Of a stretch of 64,000 nt of DNA, positions 49,179 through 59,154 are shown piece after piece; the first letter of the stretch is position 1; each line of letters begins with the position of its first letter. Origin of the DNA: Mesorhabditis belari. Taxonomy: Eukaryota > Nematoda > Chromadorea > Rhabditida > Rhabditidae. The DNA is taken from assembly GCA_958450365.1 (NCBI GenBank), contig CAUEEP010000727.1, forward strand, positions 997,501 through 1,061,500, given 5' to 3'. Position numbers and translations under genes: made by a program. The notes below the pieces were generated by a model, which made no database searches, had not been told where the DNA came from, and was given only the letters and a program-made list of their open reading frames with translations.

Positions 49179-50050
49179 TCAAGGAAACAATATATAAAAC
49201 AATATATTGAAAATCGGAAATGTTTAAGGAAAAGATGTAGCTCTCGTCAATAATGGCATTCAGAAGTGGACGTGAGGATAAGCTGGTGGTTGAGAGGGAA
49301 AAGATGAGAACACTTCAGGAGAAGGGGAGAAAGGGATGGAGAGAAGGGGTGCCCACCCGATCAATTCTCCCTCTTTCACTCCTCAAAAAGAAAGAGGGAA
49401 CATGCTCTTTAAAGAAAAGAGTAAAGAGAAAGAGCAACCAGTAGATTGTGAGAAGAAAAATATTGAGGAGACAGATGTCATTTCTGCCTTTTCTTGCACA
49501 ATCTCGTTGAATCACTAATTTGATTCGAGTCTGATCGATCCCTTTTTGCCTTCCAGAAGATTGAGAATTTGATTTGCTTTCGAGAAAAACAGCGATATCA
49601 CAGCGAGCTGGTCTTTGAATTGGTTTTCACCAATTCAAAGTGTTGTACTCACTTTTGGGCTGAGATCCTGTAGTCTAAGTATTTTGTCTTATTATAGTAC
49701 GCTGAAATATAATAACAATTATTCAAGCTGGTTAACTGGTTAACTTTAGTTGAACTGGCTGGCTTAAACTGGTTAACTTTAGTTGAACTGGCTGGCTTAA
49801 ACTGGTTAACTTTAGTTGAACTGGCTGGCTTAAACTGGTTAACTTTAGTTAAACAGAAGAGTTTGAAAGATACCGTAAATGCTATATTAGAACGGCATAT
49901 CGTTCTATTTTTCACCTCCGGGTGTCATTCTATTTTTCACTTGAATGGCCACTGCGGATCACAAAAAAAGTATCCATTTCAAAAAAGTGTATGCCATTCA
50001 ACAAGTATTTTATTAAAAGCATCAATTTTAACAAATCAAAACGCTATAAT
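49179..50050. other. intergenic region with a 33-bp tandem repeat
   Basis: Besides purine-rich sequence (49250-49450), this stretch holds about three and a half copies of GGTTAACTTTAGTTGAACTG-type units (49738-49850). I see no gene; the 3' part is the downstream flank of the acidic-protein gene. Confidence 0.5.
49738..49850. repeat. 33-bp tandem repeat
   Basis: Units starting GGTTAACTTTAGTTGAACTG and ending GGCTGGCTTAAACT repeat about 3.4 times with near identity. Confidence 0.9.
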
Positions 50051-50591
50051 TTAGCCCATAATATCTAGCAGAATATCAAAATCGAAAAGATTCAAGTCAT
50101 CCTTTTCCTCGGCACGTGTATCCAATCCTTGCAACAATTCGGCAATTTCTTGATCCAAACGAGCATCCTTCAATTTGGCAATTCCTAAAAACAGAAACAA
50201 ATAAATTGCAACAAAACTACATAAGCAACCTGTTGGAATTGCTCCTTTTGGCTTAAAGCATTGAATGAGGTGATCTTCGGACCCAAGCGTTTCCTCGGAA
50301 GAAGGACATGTGGCTTAAGATTTTTACCATCCGGCCTGACACTCAACATTACCGAAATACACTCTTGTCATTCCCCGTAGTCAATACTCCGACCTCCTTT
50401 TTGCGTGTTCCCTCCACGTTATCTTCATTTTCACCTATTGCCTCCGTTGAGTCCTTCTCGGCTGTTCCTCGTAGACCCTCAAGTTGTTCATCATCACTGT
50501 TCTTGAAGAATTCTTCTTGTTCATCGTTTTCCCGTTGAGCTCAAAATTCTTCAAATCCATCGAGGGATCTCTCTTCAATTGATCCATACAT
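50051..50591 (-). CDS. small acidic protein of unknown function with an in-frame stop near its start
   Basis: An acidic region (RENDEQEEFFKNSDDEQLEG, TEKDSTEAIGENEDNVEG) joins in phase, through an intron at about 50316-50364, to SEETLGSEDHLIQCFKPKGA and an intron ending near 50187, then to DARLDQEIAELLQGLDTRA and the end NLFDFDILLDIMG. Three exons therefore agree. But the candidate N terminus (MYGSIEERSLDGFEEF) runs into a TGA at about 50542 before the acidic part, and no splice site removes it cleanly. Either the true first exon lies upstream, or this allele is a pseudogene. I do not recognise the family. Confidence 0.5.
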
Positions 50592-51764
50592 AAAAAGAAT
50601 AAATTATTGAAATATAATCGCAACAAAAAGTGACAGAGATAAATGTAATCTATGCTTGGCGCGAAAATGAAAAGAATGAGCTTTTGAAAATAGATTTCAA
50701 ACGCTGCGTAGCTGCCCAGTTTGAATACAAATGAAAAATTCTATTTCAAATGTAAATGAAGTGTCGTTCTAAAACAACATTTACGGTAAGTATTAGTCCA
50801 GAATACCCTATTCCTCTAATAAAGCAGTCTTTCTGTTCGAAAGATTACGATACTTTTATTTCAGATTACGGATTACGGTATTGACAGATATTACTCGCCT
50901 ACTCACTTCAAACTCTTTCAGTCGTGCCAAGCCCAAGAAATCGTCAATAAACACTCAAGACTTAAGTTCACGAAAAAGCGCATCTAGACACAACACAAGA
51001 TCGATCAACAGTGAAAGCACACAAAGCAAACATCAAGTGGATTTGAGTAGCACGTGGCACGTGGCAATGATAGGATATTCTTTTGTAATATCAAATTGTA
51101 AATAGTTGATGTCTCACATGAATTTGGACTGTTTCCATTGATAAAGTTAAGTTGATTTAATTAACTTTGAGCTTAAAACAATGCTTTTCTCGTTTACTTA
51201 TACACCTGAAATGAACATTCATCTTTATAGCGTACAGTAACACAATAGTGGGTGTTCGATAGGTATTACGGTAGTTCGTCTACTTTGAGATAAACTTTTC
51301 TTACGGGCTCCCGATTTTGTATGAGTTTTTTAGCAAAATTCGATCCATTCCACTTATTCGAGACGGTTTACATGGAAATGTTTGTATTTAAATGCACAAT
51401 AGCAAATCAAAAGTGTCTGAAAGTACTATACTTTCCGTTTAGCAAAAAAAAAAATTTCGTTTTCATTCGATCAAGAAAAACTAATAGTCTAGCAACTTAT
51501 TTGCGCTCATCCTTTTTAAAAAGTTTCGTCTCATAATAAAACTATTCCTGACCCAAAAGAACTCCAAAGATGAAACTACTGTAAATGTAGAGATGATCAT
51601 ATTTGTGCTTTCATTTCAGCCCTTCCAATACACTCCTCTTTGCATTCCTTTAGCGCCTTTTCATCGCCCCTAATAACGCCTATTTTTTCTATCACGTTCA
51701 TGTTTCTTAATTAGCAAATAAATTTGTGTTAAGTCAGATTTTCAATGTATTCACTTTAGATAGA
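50592..51764. other. upstream region of the TRABD-led gene cluster
   Basis: An open stretch at about 50931-51100 (after a CTCTTTCAG acceptor) is Ser/Lys-rich with no recognisable features and may be chance. TACGGTA motifs occur at 50764, 50874 and 51268. The promoter of the downstream cluster is expected in the last few hundred bases. Confidence 0.4.
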
Positions 51765-54174
51765 ATGCAAGGAGATGGCGATAGTTCTTCTTCTGAGCTC
51801 ATACCAAAGGAGGAAATCGATGAGAGAGGGCAATTGACTGAAGAGGTAAAGAGTTTGCGCCTTTAAAATGAAGCTAAGCTTAAATCAAAGTTTACTTGAT
51901 AGATTTTATTAAAAGTATTTCTTTTTAGGATATCTTCCGCATGAAAAATTTAAACTTGAACCCGACCGGGTCACAAGCGGATCCGTCGATTGTTTCGCTT
52001 GCCGACTCTAGCAGCAACTTTGACGATCATGTAAGTTTTTAATAACTTACTTGTTTCGTAATGGTTTTTTTAATGAATAACACGTGTGGCTGACTGGTTA
52101 AGTGTCTTTTATCTTAATCGGAAGGTCGAGGGTTCGAACCCCACATGCGACATGGTCACCCCCTTCGGATTTCCTTTCCCTTCGGGTTGAGAGGTTTTCT
52201 GGAGGGCGGTCTGGTGGTTGTGGCCCCAGTTCTTTAAAGTGACAAGCCACTCCTTCATCGTCATCTTCCCTTCACCACCAAAAAAGCTATTTAGTTCCCC
52301 ATTGAGCTTAGGGTTAGGGAGCCGTCTGTCATGACGTGGGTTAAGTTAAGATATAGCCTAGTATTGTGTGTGTCGTTGTATTCTGATTGATATATTTCGT
52401 GTATGCGATAAATTCACCACTGGTAGCCCCAGTCGGTATTTTTTAATCAAGTAGGAGCAGCGCTTTAGCTTGAAAATTCTATTTGCTTCCTGTCTGCAAA
52501 TCCTGGCTTATATAATAAATTTAGGTAGCTGAGGAATATGACGAGCTTGAAGAAGCCAATACGGGTGGACAAGAGAAAACTGAACAACAACATACGGTTT
52601 GTTTCTATAGTTTACTTAAAAAAATTATTCCTGATGATTTTATGCAAATTTTTAGAACCGAATCCGTGGCGGATTTATGTTTGAGCGGCAGCTTCCTTTG
52701 CACTTTGAGCTTCCCGAGACAGGTAATCATCATGTATAGGCACTAAACTAAAAGTTTGCTTTTAGTTTCTGTGTTAAAATATCCACTCAGAATTCCGCCA
52801 TGCCCGAAAGATCAAAAAGAAGCCGAGTGGAATGCGGCGTTTGAGGTATTTGGAGTTGCCAAATATTTAAACTCGATTTCTAGGATGCCACCGTGTATCT
52901 CGTTGGAACTGCCCATTTCAGCAAGGAAAGTCAAGAAGGTTTGTTTGTAAGGAAAGTATCAGCGTTTAAACTTTCAACTTTAGATGTCATCCGAACGATC
53001 CGTACAGTTCAACCAGATCTTGTGATGATCGAGCTTTGCCCTAGTCGAATCTCCATTCTCTCGATGGACGAACAAACCCTTCTCCGAGAAGCTAAAGATC
53101 TAAATTCACAAAAGATTCTCCAAACAATTAAACAAGTTTGTTAACAGTGCATTTGTTTTTTCAAAGTATATTTTTAGTCTGGAGTTGTTCAAGGAGTGTT
53201 GCACGTGTTACTCCTCTCAATGTCGGCTCATATCACAAGAGAATTATCTATGGCTCCGGGGGGAGAGTTTCGGGCAGCTCACAAGTAAATAACTTTATTT
53301 TCTAATACGTTTCAACCAAACAAACGTAATGTTTAACTTCAGGGGCGCCGTTGAAACAGACCAATGTCAGCTAATTCTTGGAGATCGACCCATTCAAATC
53401 ACATTACAACGAGCGCTAGCTTCTTTGTCATTCTTCCAAAAGCTAAAGTAACTATTTTACGAATTCTACTGATATCTTTTTAAATTTAGATTTTTCTATC
53501 ACATTCTCATTTCCCACAATTCGAAAATCACCCAAGAAGATGTTGAGAAATGCAAACAAAAAGACCTTTTGGAACAGCTTTTGGCCGAGGTGAGTTTAGT
53601 CACAGTCTCAATAATATGATTTGGGTTTAGATGGCTGGCGATTTTCCAAACCTGTCAAAGATTTTTGTTGATGAACGAGATGCTTACATGACGCATGCAT
53701 TGCATACATTGCTTCAGCGACAAACAATGGCGAAGAGGTAATGTTTTGTTTACCGTTTTATAATATTATTGTTTATCTATTTTAGGAAGGCCTGGTCTTA
53801 CACGAAATGCGCCTGGCAACCATTGCGAGTTGTTTCCGTTGTTGGAATTGGGCACATGCCTGGAATTGAAGCTCGGTGGGTATTTTCTGACTTAAAGATG
53901 ACTGTTTATGACTGTTTAGATGGGGACAAGAGATCGACATCATGCCACTTATTGAAATACCAGCGCAATCGTTGTCTTCAAAAATTATAGGTATACAAAG
54001 TTTCTCTTTATTTTTGAAACAATAACCTATTTTAGGAGGTGCCTTCCGTTTGGCTTTCTGGGGTGCGATCGGTTACTGCACATATAGGGTGGGTGTTTTA
54101 TCACTTGAATGCTCATTTCAAAGTCAATTTTTCAGGTTGGGCGTGCTGCGTATGTTCGACTCATTCCGCACTAA
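51765..54174 (+). CDS. TRABD, TraB-domain protein
   Basis: The start MQGDGDSSSSELIPKEEI is followed by acidic exons (LADSSSNFDDH, EEYDELEEANTGGQEK). The TraB domain then reads ATVYLVGTAHFSKESQEDVI, RTIRTVQPDLVMIELCPSRI, SMDEQTLLREAKDLNSQKI, HITRELSMAPGGEFRAAHK, ILGDRPIQITLQRALASLSF, EDVEKCKQKDLLEQLLAEMA, RDAYMTHALHTLLQRQ and VVSVVGIGHMPGIEARW. The motifs GTAHFS, GDRPI, ERD-Y and GxGHxPGI match human TRABD and the TraB/PrgY fold. Human TRABD has been linked to mitochondrial fusion and ER contact. A C-terminal GAFRLAFWGAIGYCTYRVGR may be membrane associated. The second intron carries a SINE. It is the first of four closely spaced plus-strand genes. Confidence 0.93.
52083..52400 (+). mobile_element. 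tRNA-derived SINE in a TRABD intron
   Basis: A tRNA-like head has an A-box (TGGCTGACTGG, 52087-52097) and B-box (GGTTCGAACC, 52131-52140) at proper spacing, with imperfect acceptor and anticodon stems. It is followed directly by about 250 bp of non-tRNA body (GGTGTGGCCCCAG-like, GAGCCGTCTGTCATGACG) that has no coding character. The end is not clear and may lie near 52380-52470. Head plus unrelated body is the SINE arrangement. Confidence 0.7.
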
Positions 54175-54395
54175 TATTTATTTTGCAAATCTGTGTTTTT
54201 TAGAACTTTATTTGTTTCCAAATTCTTCTACGGTTTTACAATCTGTCATTTTAGTTACTAACTAGTCCTTTTCTATATTTTTTTATGGACATACGTGGAT
54301 AAAGAATTTTCGGTGCATCTTCTTGAGATCCAAGGCTCAGTCCTTAATCATTTTGAAAAATATAAAATAAAAGACTTTTGAAAAATAATTTATAT

Positions 54396-54397
54396 AG
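54396..54397 (+). promoter_or_regulatory. candidate trans-splice acceptor for the DET1 gene
   Basis: TTATATAG ends exactly at the ATG, 223 bp after the TRABD stop. No upstream exon fits, which supports spliced-leader addition. Confidence 0.5.
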
Positions 54398-56971
54398 ATG
54401 GAGTACTCAGAGGAAGATTGGGCTAGAGCCAGGGTTTCCCCGCCACTTCATCGTGTCCGAATGATAAGAAGACGAGAATTGGGACAGATCAGGCCTGGTT
54501 AGCTTAAAAAAAACCATTAAAATATTTCGATATCAGGAGCTGAGATTATTCATGCACGACGTGATTTCTTCAGAACGATTCCACTCGATCATATGGTTAG
54601 CTTTTCAATTATTTTCTGATCCAAATTTATTTATAGGTAACTGTTCTCGAGCGAAAGCAGACTTATCCAGTCGCTTGGTCTCCCGATGGCCGTTTTCTCG
54701 TTTGTTTCAACAAAACAATGCGAACTGTTCACATTCATCGATACATGGGAGTTGAGAAAGCCATTGGTCAGCCACCCGATGAGGCATTCAAAGTGAGAAG
54801 CTCAATCTTGCGAAAAAAGCTTTTATTTTCTAGAGGGTTCTTCCGATTGTTGGCGAGATGACACTTTATGGTCAATGGATGGGTGAGTTTTTATATTGTG
54901 ATATTAATAACATTGTTAGTTATAAATTAATCATACAGCTGTGGAAAAAAGTATTTACAGCCCATGAGGAGGCAACTTCTCTTTCCAATAAAACAGGCTA
55001 CCAACAGATAGCTCGTATTATTCCAAAATATATAGATACTTCAAGGTACACACTTGCGAAATAGAATTTGTCTATTTAGCAAATCGAATATAACGAGTTA
55101 AGCCTTTATATAAGTGACAAAAAAGGAAATTCTAGAAAAATAGCACGGGTGAAGACTCCCTCTACCATAGGCCGCAAATACGTTTTTTCCACTACTGTAA
55201 ACATCGTTTCATTTATCTATTTAGCAAATGCACTTCTCGCAAAGGATTTCGCGCTTTTCACGGATGATTCGCAACATATTGTCGTTTGCGCAAGTGCACC
55301 GGTATGGTTGCTTTTGTTGTTTAAATTAATTATTGTTTTAGGTCGGCGATAACGTGAGCCTAAATGCCGTGTATCGAAACAACGAATCACTCAATTTGAG
55401 TCAAGGATTAGAACGATACGCTTTCATCGTCATAGACGTTCCGGTAGAGTTTTTGCAGGTTGGCATATTACTTCATTTTTAGCTCAACAATGGTGTATGT
55501 ATTTTTTTAGAGAGTGGCTATGTGTGACGTCTATTCGTTTCCCGTCGACCGAATCCAACAAAATCAAGGCGTTTCAATGCGAGGTGATGATAATATGTTT
55601 GTAAGAATTTACAGTTCTTCTTTAGGCCGAACTCTTTCCGTGTTATCGTCACAACATCAACAAATTACGATTCTGAAAATCGATGAACGAGGAAAAATTG
55701 TTCCCTTGAAAACAATCGGACCATCAGTTCTAGAAGATGATGAAATATTTCTAAAGTATTTTTATAAACCTTAACAAGAGTAAACATTTGTTTAGAATTG
55801 AAAATGGGAACTTTGGACGAGCAACAGCTTTTTTGTCGGCATTCAAGCAAAAACTGTTCACGTTTCTTTACAAAAGATGCAAAGTAAGATTTTGGTTATT
55901 CTTGTGAGATAGTGTTTTTTTGCAGAATGAAGGCGACTTTCAAGTACATCTATTTCATCGTGCAATGGGATCGTTGAGGCGACAGAAAATGAGCAAAGCC
56001 CATCTTTTGGACGATCGCCATCTAATCATACGATTATCTGATGGTCAGTTTAAGAAATACAACATTACATTCTGGTATTTTTAGAAAATGGATTCAACAA
56101 CTCTCAAAATCCGCCATTCTTCTCCGTAATCTTCGATTGGGTTTCAGGACAAGTCGTGCACGTGGGCTCTATCTAAAACTTCAAAATAATTTCTTGGATA
56201 GGTTTTTCACGTCACGGATTTTGTTGATAATCAATACTTCAAGTTTTTCGAAAGTTTTGCTGAAGAGATGACGGTATGTTGAAAAATTTTTGTGGGCTAT
56301 CAAAAGGTAAATTTAGACGATAATCTTGCGAGAGAACCCATTTCCTTGGACGGCTTCCCATTGTGCGCCGGTGAATTTGATGTTCCGCAAGATCTGGGGC
56401 GATCTCGAGAAGCAACCGGAAGACGCCGTCGGGAATAGTAAATTAGAAAATTTTGATGGGGGTTTTTAATGAAAGAAACTTCCGATCGTCTTCTCGAATG
56501 TGTACGGCGATTGGTTAGGACGGCGCCGTGGGGATGTGCTGTACAACCGCAATCGAGGTTTGTTTTATAATCGCCATCCGTTTTACTTCTTTGTTTAGCC
56601 CATACCTTGACCCAACTCTATTCTTCATCGATGAAGTTGCTCTACAAGGAATCCTTCGAGGTCGTTTTGTTTCAAATCAAATCAGGTATTGAATATTTTA
56701 CATACGTTTCAATTATTTTCTTTTTTAGTTGGAGAGTCCGAGCTGGTGCATCGACCCAACTACTCTTCTTTATGTCGGTTTCGAATGAAGGCTTCAGCTA
56801 TGCGGCGACTCCCCATCAATTGTTATCGTTTCATCCCGAACACCCATTCGCTTTGTATATTGATCGTTCGAATCAATCGCTACCACTGGTATTTCATAAT
56901 ATTTAATAAATGTTAAAAAACTCTAGACGATGTTTCTACCATCGGGAATGCAATTAGATGGGAACACTTAA
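54398..56971 (+). CDS. DET1 homologue, CRL4 ubiquitin-ligase component
   Basis: DET1 works with COP1, DDB1 and CUL4 to ubiquitylate transcription factors. The ATG follows an acceptor (TTATATAG) directly. Exons give MEYSEEDWARARVSPPL, HRVRMIRRRELGQIRPG, RDFFRTIPLDHMVTVLERK, VAWSPDGRFLVCFNKTMRT, ALFTDDSQHIVVCASAPV, VYRNNESLNLSQGLERYAFI, LDDRHLIIRLSDE and FHPEHPFALYIDRSNQSL, each aligning with human DET1 ([55 protein letters not shown]). The stop at 56971 gives a C terminus of DET1-like length, ending GMQLDGNT. An overlapping frame (RCLDRALGVEWLHLR-like, then LKCKCKWTIDPLVKGK) to about 57157 looks coding and may be an alternative end. One intron carries a MITE. Confidence 0.88.
54936..55197. mobile_element. 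Tc1-type MITE in a DET1 intron
   Basis: TA-flanked ends CAGCTGTGGAAAAAAGTATTT and, inverted, CAGTAGTGGAAAAAACGTATTT bracket 262 bp with no transposase coding. The ends resemble those of the Tc1-like relic at 35185-35953 (CAGTAGTGGAAAA), so a related transposase probably moved it. Confidence 0.85.
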
Positions 56972-57376
56972 CACGAGAGGACTGCCTTGATCGTGCTCTC
57001 GGCGTGGAATGGCTTCACTTAAGGTAAATTAAAGCTTCTATAAGACTATTGTCTAATTTTTATTTCTAGAGACTAAAGTGCAAGTGCAAATGGACGATCG
57101 ACCCGTTAGTGAAGGGAAAAACGAAAGAAGACCTTTTTAAAATGTCAGTTTTATAAATATTTGTGTTTTTTGAATGTTTTTTTTTAATTGTTCTACAAAC
57201 CGCAATCTTCTTTTCAACATAATAATGCAGATAATTGATTTGCTTTTAAGTATCGATGCAGCCATTTTTTTGCCTTACCAATTCCTGTCATCGATTGAGT
57301 TTCTTGATAATTTCGAGGTAATTATTTTGTAAATTCTTTTAAAAACCAATATATTAGAAAATTATCTGCTACAACG

Positions 57377-59027
57377 ATGACTTCCAAACGGGTTTTTGAC
57401 TTTCCTTCGGTTAGTGTGATGTTTTTGCTTTAATCGGTTTTATTCAGTATCTTCAACATGGATCTCCAATTTCTGCTGTATCAAATAAACCGATAATCGA
57501 AAGCGAACTACCAGATGCTGGTAAACTTAAATTTTTAAGTCGTAAAATCTTTCTACTTTTAGTTACCGTTCTAACCAAGCCAAAGTTTCTCGATACAACT
57601 CTTCCCCATGGAAAATGTTCCGTGTATTTAATTGGCAGCAATCACATTTCGATTAAATCTCAAAATGGTAAAATATTTTTGGAAATAACCGTTTCGATAT
57701 TTTTGCTCAGATATCGAACGTACTATCAAAAGTGTAGACCCAAATGTGATTATGCTCGAGCTGTGCATCAAACGAACCGATATTTTATCGGATTATATTA
57801 CGGAAGAACGATTTAAACAACCACAAAAGCAAAAGGTAACTATTATTTGTGAAGTAAGTTTATGTACGGACCAGACTATGCGTGTGATTTTTAAAAATTT
57901 TATTTCCTTTTGGCTAATACGCCTACTAATTGCTTTGAATTGATTGAATAGGAAAGGGATTGGCGGGAGAGACCGGAGATCTCGGTTTCTTTTGTGATTG
58001 CCCGCCACCATGTGCAAATAGTGGTTAACCCGCATAGACGGTCCAGTTACCCAGGTAACTACCGAAAAAGCTGAGTAATTGAGAAAAGAAATGCGTGAAT
58101 AAGATTTTTCGATCGGGTAAAAACCTCATTGACTTTTAGGGAACGTTTGTCTCGACGATTTATTCAGCCATCAAGAATGCTCGAAAAACGGATGGTCGAG
58201 ACTTTTGGGCTGCATACAGGTATTTTATATTTTATGGCATTCTGAGAATAGAGATTTTAGAGTTGCTAACAAAAATTGCCCTATCGTTTTGGGTGATCGT
58301 ATAGGGGATATCAATAGACAACGACTTGCCTCTGTTATCACTTTTACTGAAGTGTTTCGGTGCGTTATAATTTGATCTCTTGGAAAATATTTATTTGTTT
58401 AGATATGTGACTTTATATTTAAAATGGATTTATAATGGAGGACTAAATCAGGAAAAGATTGATGACCGACTTTTGGAAAAGGCAAGTTCAAGTTTAGGAT
58501 AAAATATGTTTTATCTTTAGCTTCAACAAGATTGTCCTCGAATGTGGAAAGTTTGGGTGAAAGAACGAGACGTTTACATGACATTCGTGCTGCAAACGCT
58601 TGTCAAGGAGTTGATTGGCAAAGAAAAGTAATAGAATTTAGCACAGAAATACATAAAATGATCATTTAGAAACAATCTCGACAATAGAAGTGCCTGGAGA
58701 ATTGTGGCCGTCGTCGGGATGGGACACGTGAAAGGAATTTGTGAAAAGTATGTGTAAAATGAGGATTTACTATTTATTTTTGACTTTAGTTGGAATTCTA
58801 CAGTAGTTCTTCCGCCTGATCTCATGGAAATGCCTCCATCATCCATTCAAGCTGAAATTTTGAGTAAGTTATTCAAAAACTATTTCATAAACTTATTTTT
58901 AGAAGTCTTGTCGTGGATCGGTCGCAAAGCAGCTATTATTTCGATTGTTTTATTTTTTGGATATTTGATTTTGTTGCATTTTATCAAGAAACTTATTGAA
59001 ATTGTTGTTAATTTGGGGAAACCGTAA
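57377..59027 (+). CDS. second TraB-domain protein with a C-terminal membrane segment
   Basis: It starts MTSKRVFDFPS, 20 bases after an AG acceptor (57357). The TraB core reads CSVYLIGSNHISIKSQND, ERTIKSVDPNVIMLELCIK, FWAAYRVANKNCPIVLGDR, GDINRQRLASVITFTEVF, LQQDCPRMWKVWVKERDV, YMTFVLQTLVKELIGKEK and IVAVVGMGHVKGICENW. The motif G-T-A-H-F-S of TRABD is GSNHIS here, and GMGHVKGI replaces GxGHxPGI, so it is a diverged paralog. The C terminus adds WIGRKAAIISIVLFFGYLIL and LHFIKKLIEIVV, a predicted membrane helix followed by a basic/amphipathic end. The third intron (57840-58140) has an oddly GC-rich block. It lies between DET1 and UFSP2 in the cluster. Confidence 0.88.
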
Positions 59028-59154
59028 TAAATCGTTTCAATAAACAAGAATTTTATTTAGAGTCAATGCGGATATCCGTAATTTTTTGGAAGAGGTTTCA
59101 CGGGTTTTGTTGGTTTTTTTGAAGAAGAACTAAAGATTTTTAGAGATTCAAAAG

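Noticed and set aside
50881..51105. Short Ser/Lys-rich frame as a separate gene
   Set aside because: It has one acceptor but no convincing start, partner exon or similarity.
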